Positions 21,009-30,709 of a DNA stretch of 64,000 bases are shown here, piece by piece. The notes beneath the pieces were generated by a model, which saw nothing but the letters and a program-made list of their open reading frames with translations, did no database searches and was not told the origin of the DNA. The translations under genes and the position numbers were made by a program. Numbering within the stretch: position 1 is the stretch's first letter; every line of letters begins with the position of its first letter. This DNA comes from Cladocopium goreaui (Eukaryota; Sar; Dinophyceae; Suessiales; Symbiodiniaceae): positions 42,009 through 106,008 of the forward strand of contig CAMXCT020000481.1 of the NCBI GenBank assembly GCA_947184155.2, given 5' to 3'.

Positions 21009-21600
21009 TGGGGGTATATTGGCGTCTTTTATTCATACCTGATAGTTCAATTGGGGGGTATCTGGCCATCAGGTATAAATTTCACCTGGCTGGTGGAAGA
21101 CCCAATCTGTTGACTAGGACATGGCATCGAACTATTCAGCAAGTTCCAAAAAAGGAGAGGCAGCAATTGAGTGAAAGCAGTTTCATTTGCAGAAGGGTTT
21201 CATTTTTTGCAGCGAAAAATTTATCTCGGAGTTTCCACGGCGTTTTGCTTTGAGATAGATTACATTTGCAGAAAGATTTTATTTTCTGCGGCTGAGTTTT
21301 ATCTTGAAGTTTCCACGGCGTTGTACTCACTTTTATTATATGAACGTGTTATATAATAGCTATGAAATAAGAAGTCCCACTTGAACGTTTTTCGTACTTG
21401 TTCGAATATGTTTTGATGGGATCTTACTTATTATATATTCCACCAGAACATTTTGGCTCAAGTGGGATTTCTTATTTTGTTGGCTTTGTTTTTCTTTCCC
21501 CTCCCACCCACTCCAAATTGATCATCTTCGTATTTCTATCTGGAATTTTCACTGGATTCTTTTGACTACATTCACTGCATTGCATCGGTGGTCTTCATCG
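21009..21600 (+). repeat. Terminal-repeat-like module with inverted repeat
   Basis: The module starts with ATGGGGGT and ATTGGCGT, as does 33136 onward after the RNase H relic. Two imperfect ~65-bp units containing TTTCCACGGCGTT lie at about 21183-21247 and 21265-21323. An inverted repeat has arms at 21365-21384 and 21458-21477 (19 of 20 pairs). CCCACCCA occurs at 21503-21510. The order, including the ACTTGTTC block between the arms, matches 33401-33553. I read it as the B1/A2-like end of a fourth split-repeat family. Confidence 0.5.
21449..21462 (+). other. Spliced-leader-like 14-mer
   Basis: CATTTTGGCTCAAG is identical to the last 14 bases of the 22-nt dinoflagellate spliced leader. It overlaps the right arm of the inverted repeat and lies 160 bp before the ATG at 21623. 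It could be a leader relic left when a trans-spliced transcript was reverse-transcribed, or chance similarity within a repeat. Confidence 0.45.
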
Positions 21601-21622
21601 TTGCAACAAGCTCAATTGTATC

Positions 21623-22141
21623 ATGGCACGCTTGCCTTCAGAGATTCGATTCACTATTGAATTCCAACCTGGAGTTGCTCACTCTATCATCGACTCTATT
21701 CTGGAGCTGCTTCAATTGAACGCTTTAGACTGCAGGGTCAACGAGATTATTTACCCTACCGCAGTATCTTTGCGATATGGGGTTGAACCGCCGCTGATTG
21801 ACCTCCCAAGGCATTGGATACCATGGGACGAGGATATTTCCACAGGTGCCATTTACCACTTCTACGTGGCAGATTCACAGATTTTCGAGAACCTGACCAA
21901 TTTGGCATTTGCCACTGGGAACTGTTTGAGTCTAGTTGCAGCAGGTGTTCCTTTAGCTCTTCGTGAAGAATCTGTGCTTATTATTCATACTATACCCCTG
22001 ATGCAGCTCATGGAATTAGCTGCTGAGTCGGCCAATCGTATTCGTGACTCGTATTCGTGACTTAGAGCTCAGACTGGGTGATGCAGAACAATCAATCGCT
22101 TTGATTCGTCAACACCTTGGTCTTTAGACCATTCTGACTTT
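21623..22141 (+). pseudogene. Unrecognised ORF with coiled-coil tail
   Basis: A frame of 145 codons (21623-22060) ends ANRIRDSYS. In another frame ANRIRD continues as RIRDLELRLGDAEQSIALI, a heptad-like coiled coil, so a small duplication or frameshift near 22045 truncates it. The predicted protein is about 160 residues, mostly hydrophobic and helical. It may be the Gag start of the copia element that follows, or cargo of the preceding module. The junction with copia sequence is near 22150. Not recognised. Confidence 0.4.
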
Positions 22142-22206
22142 CGACGCATCCTCATGGAAGAAGCTCTATTGCAGCCATTGGTAGCTTTGAAAGGGCAAAA
22201 GCTCTT

Positions 22207-22400
22207 ATGGCAAAGGTAAAGGCAAAGGTCAGGATTCTGGAAAGGGCAAAAGCCCTAACAAAGGTAGTGGCAAGACTCAGTCAAAGGGCAATGCAGCTGG
22301 TCAGACAAAGCAGAAGTTGGATGCAAACATCTGTGCGTACCGTGGCAAGCATGGTCATTGGCAGAGGCCGACCAACAGGCCCAACAAGGTCAAGTCCGTG
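22207..22400 (+). pseudogene. Copia Gag tail with degenerate zinc knuckle
   Basis: A Lys/Gly-rich stretch (YGKGKGKGQ then SGKGKSPNKG) leads to NICAYRGKHGHWQR. This is a CCHC zinc knuckle in which the second Cys is Arg (CGT for TGT). The rest of Gag is not recognisable upstream. Pol resumes one frame over at 22358. Confidence 0.6.
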
Positions 22401-23869
22401 TGGTTGGTGAAGCCGTGGACAACAAGCAAGATACTGCACACTCAACTGCCAGTTTCAGCACAGGCTCAGGTTCACAGGCAGTGCGGTTGGTTTCAATGCG
22501 TGCACCAGATCACCATGTTGGACACTTTGAGGACTTGACAGTGCACTCCTTGCCAACCTCTCCTAGCAGTTCTCATGAGGTGCGCGTTTTGAGTGAGATC
22601 AAGCGTTTTGACATGTCTGTTGCAGACTGTGATGGTGGTTGGACCCTTAGTCCTGATTGTGAACTTCATTTGAGAACTGTCAGCAACGTTGTCAATTTTG
22701 ATGCAGTCTTGGAAGATTGTGACATCATTTTGGATTCAGGAGCTGACACAAGTGCTTTACCGTTGAAGTTTGCATCAGTTGGCATTGAAGGACCAGCCCC
22801 AACCACAAGCTATGTTGATGCTCAGGGTGCACCTTTGGATGTCAGGTCAACTAGACTTGCAGATGTGAGATTTGGAGATGTGATTTTCAGGGAACGTTTC
22901 ATTGTGTCAGACATCACATGCCCGCTGCTCTCTTTAGGCACAGTGCTGCGCTCAGGTTGGAACATCATGCATGTTGATGGAAGCCCATGTTTGGTGAAAG
23001 ATGACCGCAAGATTGCAGTGCTTTTCAGAAACAACAGTCTTTGTGCACGTGGTCAGATTGCGGTTTTGTCACAGTTTGAGCCCAATGTGTCGATCCAACC
23101 TGCAGTGAGAGTTGTTCAGCTTGGCATGGTCCTCAGATGTTTGGTGCCTGGCTGGAGTCGCATCAATCCACATCTATATGCAATCAAGACAGTGCGTCCA
23201 ACTCATGTTGATACAACATTGTGCCCCAGTGATGAGCTCATGTGGTTGAGAAGCACTTTGGTTTTCAGAGATGGCAATGGCTGGGAGGTTGATGAGTTTT
23301 GTGAACCAATAGCTGACATGCGGCGCAACTTGGAGGAGGATTTTTTCCATCCTGAAAGCGCTGTGGAGGTGATTACACTGGCACATAAGTATGCAATGCA
23401 AGATGAGCACTTGGGATTTTTCATGTACCACCGTTCAACAGCAGGTCTTGATGCTGCTCAGGCAGATGCTCAGAGTGATGGTGGCTATTCTGCCAGCATT
23501 GCTCCAGATGAGGTGCCTGACGAAGCGCCTGCAGACCTTGATACAGCAGAGCCCTTGGAAGAAGACCGTGTTGTGCCATTTTCAGAAGATTCAGAGACAG
23601 TTTTGGTCGATGGCGTTTTGATGTCAACAAACTGCACTTTGAAAGTCTTGAGGGCAGGTTGCAGTTCACTTGGACTTTCTGGCAGAGGTGGCAAGAGCAA
23701 ATGCTTGAAGCGCATGGTCGAGCATGTCAGAGCCCAAACTTTGCTTGCAGCACATGGAGCAGAAATCAAAATGCGCAATGAACTTGAACGTGCCCCAGTT
23801 GCGCAGCCAAAGCCAGAAGAGCCTTCACAGCAGGAGGCAGGAGGTGGAGAATCATGGCCTCACTCATGA
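22358..23869 (+). CDS. Copia protease region
   Basis: A 503-codon frame carrying the retroelement aspartic protease signature ILDSGADTSALP near residue 130, then a long linker. Near its end an LRAGCSSLGLSGRGGK block resembles a SAP-like helical segment often present before integrase in these elements. The true protein continues in the next frame from about 23840, where HGLTHEPFQAWCPLC begins the integrase zinc-binding region. Confidence 0.72.
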   Translation: MAEADQQAQQGQVRVVGEAVDNKQDTAHSTASFSTGSGSQAVRLVSMRAPDHHVGHFEDLTVHSLPTSPSSSHEVRVLSEIKRFDMSVADCDGGWTLSPDCELHLRTVSNVVNFDAVLEDCDIILDSGADTSALPLKFASVGIEGPAPTTSYVDAQGAPLDVRSTRLADVRFGDVIFRERFIVSDITCPLLSLGTVLRSGWNIMHVDGSPCLVKDDRKIAVLFRNNSLCARGQIAVLSQFEPNVSIQPAVRVVQLGMVLRCLVPGWSRINPHLYAIKTVRPTHVDTTLCPSDELMWLRSTLVFRDGNGWEVDEFCEPIADMRRNLEEDFFHPESAVEVITLAHKYAMQDEHLGFFMYHRSTAGLDAAQADAQSDGGYSASIAPDEVPDEAPADLDTAEPLEEDRVVPFSEDSETVLVDGVLMSTNCTLKVLRAGCSSLGLSGRGGKSKCLKRMVEHVRAQTLLAAHGAEIKMRNELERAPVAQPKPEEPSQQEAGGGESWPHS

Positions 23870-25955
23870 GCCGTTCCAAGCTTGGTGTCCTCTTTGCGTT
23901 CAATACCGTGCAAAACAAGACCTACATAGGCCAAGCACCCATGAATCTTCTGGGCATTCAGTGCTGTCAATGGATTTTGGTTTTTGCAGTCGAGAAGAAG
24001 ATGAGGCAGACAAGCTTACGTGTCTTTTTGTTCATGACAGGGCAACAAAGATGATGGCAGGCATCCTAACTCCTCAAAAGGGTGGCAAGTACCTCCAATA
24101 CCTCACCACAGAGGTTGTGCGCTTTGTGGTGTTGACCAAACACCGTGAAATTGCCATCAAGTTTGACAGAGAGCCTTCCATTTTAGCCTTGTCAGAATCA
24201 GTTCAAAAGGCACGCAGAACTCTTGGCATTGTGGTGCATGATGAAGCAGTGCCTGTGTCTGATCATCAAGCCAACGGTGCGGCAGAAGTTACAGTTCAAA
24301 TCTTGCGTGCAAAGGCTGGACTATTGGTGCAGCAGATTGAAGATCGAGTGGCTGCTGGCAAAGTGATCTTTGGATGTTTGCACCCAATCTTTGCATGGGC
24401 CATCATTCATGCAGCATGGCTCCACAACCGTTTTGTTGTGAGTGGTGGACAAACTGCATATGAAAGGGCAAATGACAAGTGGAAAATAGCGATGTATGGT
24501 GAGGACATCCTTGGTTACTTGAGGCTTGACAAAGCAGGCCCACGCTGGCAACATGGAATCTGGTTGGGAAAGGTAGCTTCTGGAGACATGCACATTGTGG
24601 GTACAAGCCAAGGGATTTTTCTCACCAGAAGCATACGCAGAAACCCTGTTCCTTTCAACCTCAACCGCTTTGCTGACATTGAGCACTATCCCTGGGAGTT
24701 TGGTTTGGCAGCTTTGGGAAGTAGGCTGATTCACAACAAAAGAGTCAGCCAACCAGTTGCGTTTGGTGTTGGTGCTGCGCTTCCACCACAGCTTGACCTG
24801 GAAGCCATCAATGTGGCCAAATATGCACTTGAGCATCCAGATGAGGATGTTGAACATGAAGCTGAGGCGGGGCAGCCAGCAGAAGAGCCCCTGGGAGAAG
24901 CTGCACCAACAACGCCTATGATGGATGTTTCTGGTACCCCTGTTGAGCATGGCCAGAAAAGAACAGAGGAGGACCCTGGTACAGAGTCTCCAAAGCGTGC
25001 CAGGTTTGCTGATGCAGGTTTCAAAGCACTGGAAGAGGCGTTTTTGCTTGACGACACTGCGGTTGGTGAACATGCACCCAAAACGCCTAAGCTCTCTGGC
25101 GATGATGACAAGAAGCATTTGCAACAGGTGACCAGCACAGATCTCAGTCTGCATGAGCACGAGGATCAGCCGGTGAAATTTTCTTTTCATGCAGATGAAC
25201 TGGATGAGTTGGAAGAGTATGATTTGAATTTTCATCATGATGATTTCTATGACACTGACGAAGCTCTGGATGACGACATGTTCAAGCAACTCATTTTTCC
25301 TTACAGCAAGTTTGAACCAGAGGTTGCTGAAGATGAGTTGAGACGTTTGGATGCAATTGCAGACAGTGTCGAAATCAAGCGGCTGACAGGTATGCAGGTG
25401 CTCACCAATGCAGCAGACATGCCCCATGATGCAAAAGTTTTGTCAACACGTTTTGTGAGAACGTGGCGTGAAAAGCTTGACAAGGATGGGCAACAGATAT
25501 GGCTCAGAAGGCCACGTTTTGTTGCACTTGAATTTGCATGGATGGAAAGTGAGAGAGACTGCCTTTTCTCCCCAGCAAGCAGCTCAATAGTGGCTAGGTT
25601 GCTTCCAGTGATGTTTTTGGAAATGCAACAGCATTGTGACGCTGTCATGCTTGGGATAGATGTCAAGGACGCCTTTCTGACTGTGAAACAACAATGTCCT
25701 ACAGTGGTTCAGTGTCAAATGGCCAATGGTGAACGTGCTGACTATGGACTCGGAAAGGTGTTACCAGGGCAGCGTGATGGAAGCCGTTTGTGGCATCAGG
25801 ACATCACCAAGGTCATGAAGGAAGAACTTGGCATGTCAGTGCACGAGCCATACCCTTGCATCTTGAAGTCTCAAGATGGGTGCTGTTTTGCGTTGATTCA
25901 TGTGGATGACATTTTGGTGATTGGCAAACGTGATTTTGTGATGAACAATTTCTGA
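23840..25955 (+). CDS. Copia integrase and reverse transcriptase
   Basis: The frame opens with an HHCC-type end (HEPFQAWCPLC). The integrase core has Asp in LSMDFGF, Asp in KFDREPS and Glu in HQANGAAEVT, the DDE triad. After an acidic linker (about 24830-25310) comes copia RT: WREKLDKDG, LGIDVKDAFLTV (first Asp) and the catalytic box ALIHVDDILVIG. The frame breaks at 25955, just past the catalytic box. A longer open frame begins at 23724 but its first 40 codons overlap the protease frame and are probably not used. Confidence 0.85.
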
Positions 25956-25993
25956 GTTGCCTTCAAAGCAAATATGAGGTCTCAACGCAGCTG

Positions 25994-26893
25994 ATGGAAA
26001 AACCTGGAGATGAAGTGAGCTTTCTCAAAAGGAAGATGGTGTTACAGCACGGTTCAAGGATTACAATCCAAACACACCACAAGCACGCTGACCAGATGTG
26101 CAGTCTTTTGGGTTTGAACAATCGCTTACAGAACAAGCGCACTCCAGGTCATGTAGAAATGGATCAGCTGGACACGTCAGGTGAAGTTAGTCCAGACCAA
26201 GCTCGAGTTTTCCGTACGTGCGTTGGGATCCTTTTGTATTTGGCTGCAGATTTGCCACACTGCCAACACGTTGTGCGTCATCTTTCGACATACAGCACTC
26301 AGCCTACAACCTGCAGTATGACCATCTTGCGCCACCTGGTATCATACCTTGCTTGTCATGAAGATATTTGTGTTTCCTTGCGTTGGCGCGGCAGAAACAG
26401 TGGGTTGTTCCATCAATACGGTTCTGCTGCAGAGTATGCCATGGAATTTTTCACTGACAGCGATTGGGCAAGCAACAAAGAAACCAGGCGTTCAATCTCA
26501 TGCTCAACAATCTTCTTGGGAAACTGTTTGCTGTACTCCTCAAGCCGTGCACAGAAATTGGTTTCTCTTAGCAGTGCAGAAGCTGAAGTTTATGCATGCA
26601 GTTCAGGCGCTTCGGATGGATTGCTGCTTGCAGGTATCATCTCTTGGATGACAAACAGCAAGGTCAAGATTTACCTGCTGACAGACAGCTCTGGGGCCCG
26701 TGGAATACTTCAAAGACAGGGAGTGGGTCGCGTTAGACATTTGTCTTGCAGAGTTTTGTGGTTGCAGGAGTATATCAACTCAGGTCAGATCAAACTGTCT
26801 ACAGTGGCAGGCTCTTGCAACCCAGCTGACATTGGGACGAAACGTCTTCCTTGTGCCCGTCTTCGAAGCCTCATGTGTTTGCTTGGTATGTAA
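25994..26893 (+). CDS. Copia RT thumb and RNase H
   Basis: Continues RT in a shifted frame (VSFLKRKMV, PCHQHV-like YLAAD region), then Ty1/copia RNase H: FFTDSDWASNKETRRS, SSAEAEVYA, LLTDSSGARGI and PADIGTKRL. The order and spacing are those of a complete RNase H. The stop at 26891-26893 is followed by some 65 more in-frame codons without a stop (to 27097), so the original polyprotein may have been longer. Confidence 0.85.
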   Translation: MEKPGDEVSFLKRKMVLQHGSRITIQTHHKHADQMCSLLGLNNRLQNKRTPGHVEMDQLDTSGEVSPDQARVFRTCVGILLYLAADLPHCQHVVRHLSTYSTQPTTCSMTILRHLVSYLACHEDICVSLRWRGRNSGLFHQYGSAAEYAMEFFTDSDWASNKETRRSISCSTIFLGNCLLYSSSRAQKLVSLSSAEAEVYACSSGASDGLLLAGIISWMTNSKVKIYLLTDSSGARGILQRQGVGRVRHLSCRVLWLQEYINSGQIKLSTVAGSCNPADIGTKRLPCARLRSLMCLLGM

Positions 26894-27002
26894 AACCTTA
26901 CAACAGCAGAGGTTGAAGGTGCCAACGACCCTGGCGGCATCATGACAAAGAAGGCCAACATGTTGGCCATGCTGAGCGCCTTGAGCTTGTTTCAAAAGGG
27001 TT

Positions 27003-27800
27003 GTGATGGAGAATTTGATCCAGATGCTCAACCTTCTCGGGCTATGGTGTTTTTCCATAGCCATTTGTGGTTTGGCAGTTTTGCTGTTTTGGTGGTTTTG
27101 CAGTGGTAACCGCCGCAACAATGAAAACCAGTTTGAGCCCGATGCTGAACCAGATGCCAGCTTGGCACACAACCCACAAGCGCATGACGAGGACGTTGAG
27201 ATGAGTGTGGCTGCTGAAGCTGAACCACAAGAGCTTCAGCGGCGTGAACCAAATGCAGAAGACTATGTTGCATGGCTGATCGAACGTTGTGAGAGAAGAA
27301 GATTGTCAGCAGACAATGGTGCTCGCAGGATCCTGTACAATGAAAGGATCACTATCCTTCATGGACTTCGAAGTGCAATGAGATCTGACGATACACGATG
27401 GAGAAGGGCAGCACTTCAGAGTTTGGCCACTATGCCAGACATTAGCGATGATGAAAATTCACCAAACTTTGCAAGCATCAATGCTCCAGTGGTCAACTTT
27501 GGCGATGCTCAGCGTGCGATGAACTTCATTGCATCCCTTCAGGCTGGCCAATCTAGCAGCAGTGCAAGTGGATTCAGTACGAACGTGGACATGGTAGCAA
27601 ACTCCTTGATCCGCAACTTGGACTACGATGCTGCTGGTGCAAATTCAGAGGTTAGCTCAAGTGAGGAAACAGCCTCAGAGGTGCGTGCCAGATATCGTCA
27701 AAGCACACAATCAGAAGTGAGTGATCCAGATTTATGGATCTTGATGCAGCACGAAGAAAGCAATGAATCAGAAAACCCAGAGCTTGACGAAGAAACATAG
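27003..27800 (+). CDS. Membrane-anchored ORF downstream of copia RNase H
   Basis: A 265-codon frame. Residues about 9-32 form one long hydrophobic helix (LLGLWCFSIAICGLAVLLFW), followed by a short basic patch and a polar, acidic, Ser-rich domain. A helical block near residues 75-130 is Arg-rich (LIERCERRRL). There is no cleavable signal or second membrane segment. A single-pass protein 3' of copia pol is reminiscent of the third ORF some plant copia elements carry, but I see no sequence kinship to any envelope protein. It could instead be the frame-shifted end of Pol. Confidence 0.5.
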   Translation: MMENLIQMLNLLGLWCFSIAICGLAVLLFWWFCSGNRRNNENQFEPDAEPDASLAHNPQAHDEDVEMSVAAEAEPQELQRREPNAEDYVAWLIERCERRRLSADNGARRILYNERITILHGLRSAMRSDDTRWRRAALQSLATMPDISDDENSPNFASINAPVVNFGDAQRAMNFIASLQAGQSSSSASGFSTNVDMVANSLIRNLDYDAAGANSEVSSSEETASEVRARYRQSTQSEVSDPDLWILMQHEESNESENPELDEET

Positions 27801-28222
27801 AAATTTCCAAGAAATTCCAACAGCAGTGGTGTTCATTTGCAGCCATGAGAGCTGCAATTGAGCTGATGCTTTGCGCCTTAGCCGGAGGGTAATGTGAGTC
27901 TCCGTTGGCGCCTAGAGGAAATTAGCGTGTTTCATGGGTTGTGCTAAGCCTCTACTCCAAAGGAGTAACACAAGTAGTGGCACATCAAAGAATGCCCCAA
28001 CGGCAGCTGGCTTGGCACAACAGTTTTCCTTGGTTTCTTTTGCAGTGTTGGCACATGGACTAAAGTCTGTGCCAAGGCGGGGTGAAACAGTTTTACTCCG
28101 TTTGTATTCCAGCTCCAATAGCGTATATTCAGTTGTCAGAAACATGTCAACTCAATGTGCAACATGCACATGTGCATCAGTATTTCGTTGAGGCGCTTTT
28201 GACTCAAGGAAAAGTTTCAAAA
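27801..28222. other. No recognisable gene
   Basis: This is about 420 bp after the membrane ORF. A GGCGCCTAGAGG string and CTCCAAAGGAG palindrome (27955-27965) are the only structures. It may contain the remains of the copia 3' LTR, but I found no matching 5' copy. Confidence 0.4.
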
Positions 28223-28470
28223 ATAGATGGCTCAAATTCTTGAGTTGAGCCATCTATGTCGAAGGCAAAATGCAGGGGATAGATGGCTCAACTCCCATTC
28301 AAAACAGGTCAGTTGCGCCATCTATGTCCCTAAAAATGACATATTTTGTGCAATCTTCTTGCGCTGGTTTGCACCCATAATTTTTCCTCAACATCAAGCT
28401 GCCTTTTTGGGACATAGATGGCGCAACTCCCACTCATTCGCCAAAATCAGGTTGATGTTGAGTCATCTAT
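28223..28470. repeat. Six alternating inverted 13-bp motifs
   Basis: The motif ATAGATGGCKCAA occurs forward at 28223, 28279 and 28414 and inverted at 28245, 28313 and 28458, strictly alternating. Each forward-inverted pair can form a hairpin with loops of about 9, 21 and 31 bases. Arms vary at one base (CTCAA or CGCAA). No ORF covers them. Candidate small inverted-repeat elements in tandem, or structured RNA. Confidence 0.75.
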
Positions 28471-28900
28471 GGGAGTATTGTGACCAGGCTCGCGGAGAAC
28501 GGACGGGGATTTTTTTCCGTTGACAGGCCCTCCGGGTCCAGAATCCGGACGGGGAACACAACGAAGTACAACGGGGAACACAACGGGGAGACTCAACGGG
28601 AAAATGATGGAAAATGAAAAATGTCACGTGTATGGTGGGTAAATAAGAAAACGCTGCTTTGGTGAAATATTGAAATTTCGAAATTGTGCATATGTGCTTG
28701 ATAGTTCGATATTTTTAAAAAGTGATTTCTATCAATAAGTTATGTCCAGAATCAATTTTAAAACATTCAGTGGTTCATTTTCAAGGTATTGCAATGAAAT
28801 TCGAAAACTAGACGACGGATGGCCCGAGAGCGTAGAGGAGCAGGTCTTCTCTTGTTAGTATGGAGACACCATATTAGAAACAATATATTAAAGATGTGTT
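28471..28900. other. No recognisable gene; short GGGGAACACAACG repeats
   Basis: Short tandem CAACGGGGA/ACAC units lie at 28550-28600. The rest is AT-rich with no ORF, up to the assembly gap. Confidence 0.45.
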
Positions 28901-29000
28901 NNNNNNNNNNNNNNNNNNNNNNNNNNNNNNNNNNNNNNNNNNNNNNNNNNNNNNNNNNNNNNNNNNNNNNNNNNNNNNNNNNNNNNNNNNNNNNNNNNNN
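28901..29000. other. Assembly gap (100 N)
   Basis: Exactly 100 undetermined bases, the usual placeholder for a scaffold join of unknown length. Features on either side may not be contiguous. Confidence 0.99.
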
Positions 29001-29226
29001 ACAACAACCACCACGACAGCCAAAAAAAAATAGTCGCTTGAGTTTCTTTGGGTCCCCTCAATCGCCTTAAGTCGCATTAAGTCTCTTAAGCCGCCTCAAG
29101 CTTCTTTTAGTTTTCTCGCGTCTCTCGAAGTCTCTGCAAGTTTCTTTTAATTTCACTAAGTTCCGAGGCAGAAAAAGCTGCGAGGCAGAAAAAATACATA
29201 TTACCCATTGACTTGCCGCGTCCAGG

Positions 29227-30070
29227 TTGATGGTGATGTCTGGTCCACCGGAGAGACAGTATGTGCTGGATTGCTCGTATCAGCGCAACAGTTGCCCTCT
29301 CAAAGCAGTCCTACCTGTCGTCCGGTGTGGCTTCACGTCGTCCTCCACTAAGGAAGCCACAACCTGTTTGGACAATGACAGCAATGACAGTGCACCAGCA
29401 GCCGATGAGGAGGTCGATACTCGTAGCCCGTCCTTGGAAGTCGAAATTCCGGTGCCGTGGCAATCAATAGAATTGAGCGCTGTTGCAACAAGGCTGCTCG
29501 TTACATTGAGATGCTTAACGTTCGTGGATCTAGGAGTCGTTGAACTGCTGATGGTGGCGGTTGCCTCTGTACCCACCCATGTTCCAGTGTGAATATCTTG
29601 ACCTCTTCGAAGCTTCTCGACACGCATCAGACCAGCCAAGTGATAATATCAGAGAGTAGTCTCCTGCTTGATTCAGCGCAGGCCAAGTGGTCTCTGGAGC
29701 AGTTGTTCCGGTTAGTTGCTGCCGCTCGACCCTTCGATAATTTCTCTGTCTGTGGTCACTCACAAATTCGGGTGCTGGATGGCCACGCTGACTTCCGCCA
29801 TGGCGATGAGAACCATCTTTGCGCAATTATGCAATTCCTGTCACTGCAGACATCCATGCGTGTCCCAACATCGCCTTTTCCTTCCTCTTTGCGGCCGAGA
29901 AGACGGCCAAAAAATGATCGGGTCGGCGGGTGCAGATCACATATTTGATCAGCAGCGCCTTTACAGCAACGTTCTCCTTCGACCACTGCAGAGAACTTCG
30001 AGTTCACAGCTGAGCGCAATGAGCAGGATTGCCTGGACAGTAACGGCCAGAACCATCAAGAATTGATGCA
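29227..30070 (-). pseudogene. Decayed copy of the SF1 helicase core
   Basis: Read on the minus strand from about 30070 down, fragments match the helicase at 37-4528 in order. LLIALSCEL follows the Walker A region there, then PPTRSFFGRLLGRKEEGKG, then a block near LNQAGDY (LNRPGDY in the full gene), HTGTWV (HTGIWV), and finally the reverse complement of the segment around VQTGCGFLSGGRR near 29290. The copy has many frameshifts and internal deletions and lacks Walker A itself. It shows that the helicase is a multi-copy sequence. Confidence 0.75.
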
Positions 30071-30125
30071 GTCCATCTATAAAGATGCTCATACAAAAGT
30101 AGAAGTGCAGAGGGGGACAGACATT

Positions 30126-30168
30126 AGTGCGACCCGCCGAAAGGCAACGGGCGCCGACCACAAAAAAA
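30126..30168 (+). repeat. SINE 3' end fragment with A-tail
   Basis: Matches the 3' half of the SINE at 30580-30691 over about 41 bases (GCGACCCGCCGAAAGGCAAC and onward) and ends in an A run. The tRNA-like head is missing. Confidence 0.65.
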
Positions 30169-30579
30169 GCAGAGGGGGACAGACATGGCAAACAGACATG
30201 GGCGCCGACTTCCCCCTTACCCCCCAAAACAAAGATCAAAGTTTTTTTGCGACCGGACGGGCAACTAGGAAGGCCCTTGAGCGAAGCCGGTTTTAAGTTT
30301 TCCGGATCCAGAATTGGGTCCGTTGGAGCAAGCAGTTTTGTAGATGACTTTAAATGTTTTAATTTCAATCTTCGCATGAGCGGGCCTTCTCTGTATTTCA
30401 TACATTGAAGTACTCCCTACAAACATCACTAAACAAGTACTGGGGAGGACCGCCCCTTTGCGAGTCCAAATTCAATGCTTTTTCGTCCAACGCCTTCGGC
30501 TCTCGCCAGGTTGTTACTCGCGTTCAATCGCAGTAAAAAGATGAATTGTAAATTATCATGCAATGCCGTCTAAATGTCA

Positions 30580-30691
30580 TTTTTGTGGTCGGCGCCCGTT
30601 GCCTTTCGGCGGGTCGCACTTGAGACTCCCGAGTGGACCAGCAGGGATTCGAACCACCACCGGCAGTCTGTCAGCGCTGGCAAGACCAACG
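30580..30691 (-). mobile_element. tRNA-derived SINE with target-site duplication
   Basis: On the minus strand the element starts GTTGGTCTTGCCAGCG. It has a polymerase III B box GGTTCGAATCC inside a tRNA T-arm, continues through CTGGTCCACTCGGG into a body containing GACCCGCCGAAAGGC, and ends in a short A run. It is flanked by a 17-bp direct repeat (30563-30579 and 30692-30708) with one mismatch, the length expected of LINE-driven insertion. The head is shorter than a full tRNA, so the D-arm or acceptor region is partly lost. Two further 3' fragments lie at 30126 and 31919. Confidence 0.7.
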
Positions 30692-30709
30692 ATGCCGTCT
30701 AAACGTCAA

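Larger units (their letters stand above)
22150..27097 (+). mobile_element. Ty1/copia retrotransposon, 5'-truncated, no LTRs seen
   Basis: Order of parts: Gag tail with zinc knuckle, protease, integrase, reverse transcriptase, RNase H. That order (integrase before RT) defines Ty1/copia elements. There are at least three frameshifts (about 22345, 23840, 25955). I found no pair of direct long terminal repeats on either side, so the ends are lost or highly diverged. An extra ORF (27003-27800) follows. Confidence 0.85.

Noticed and set aside
24321..25427. Minus-strand ORF of 368 codons
   Set aside because: It lies exactly antisense to the copia integrase-RT region, which has catalytic motifs on the plus strand. 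It is a shadow.
21000..28220. Long terminal repeats of the copia element
   Set aside because: I compared the sequence before 22150 with that after 26900 and found no shared stretch long enough to be an LTR.
27955..28470. CRISPR-like array
   Set aside because: The motifs alternate in orientation, spacers vary widely and the genome is eukaryotic.
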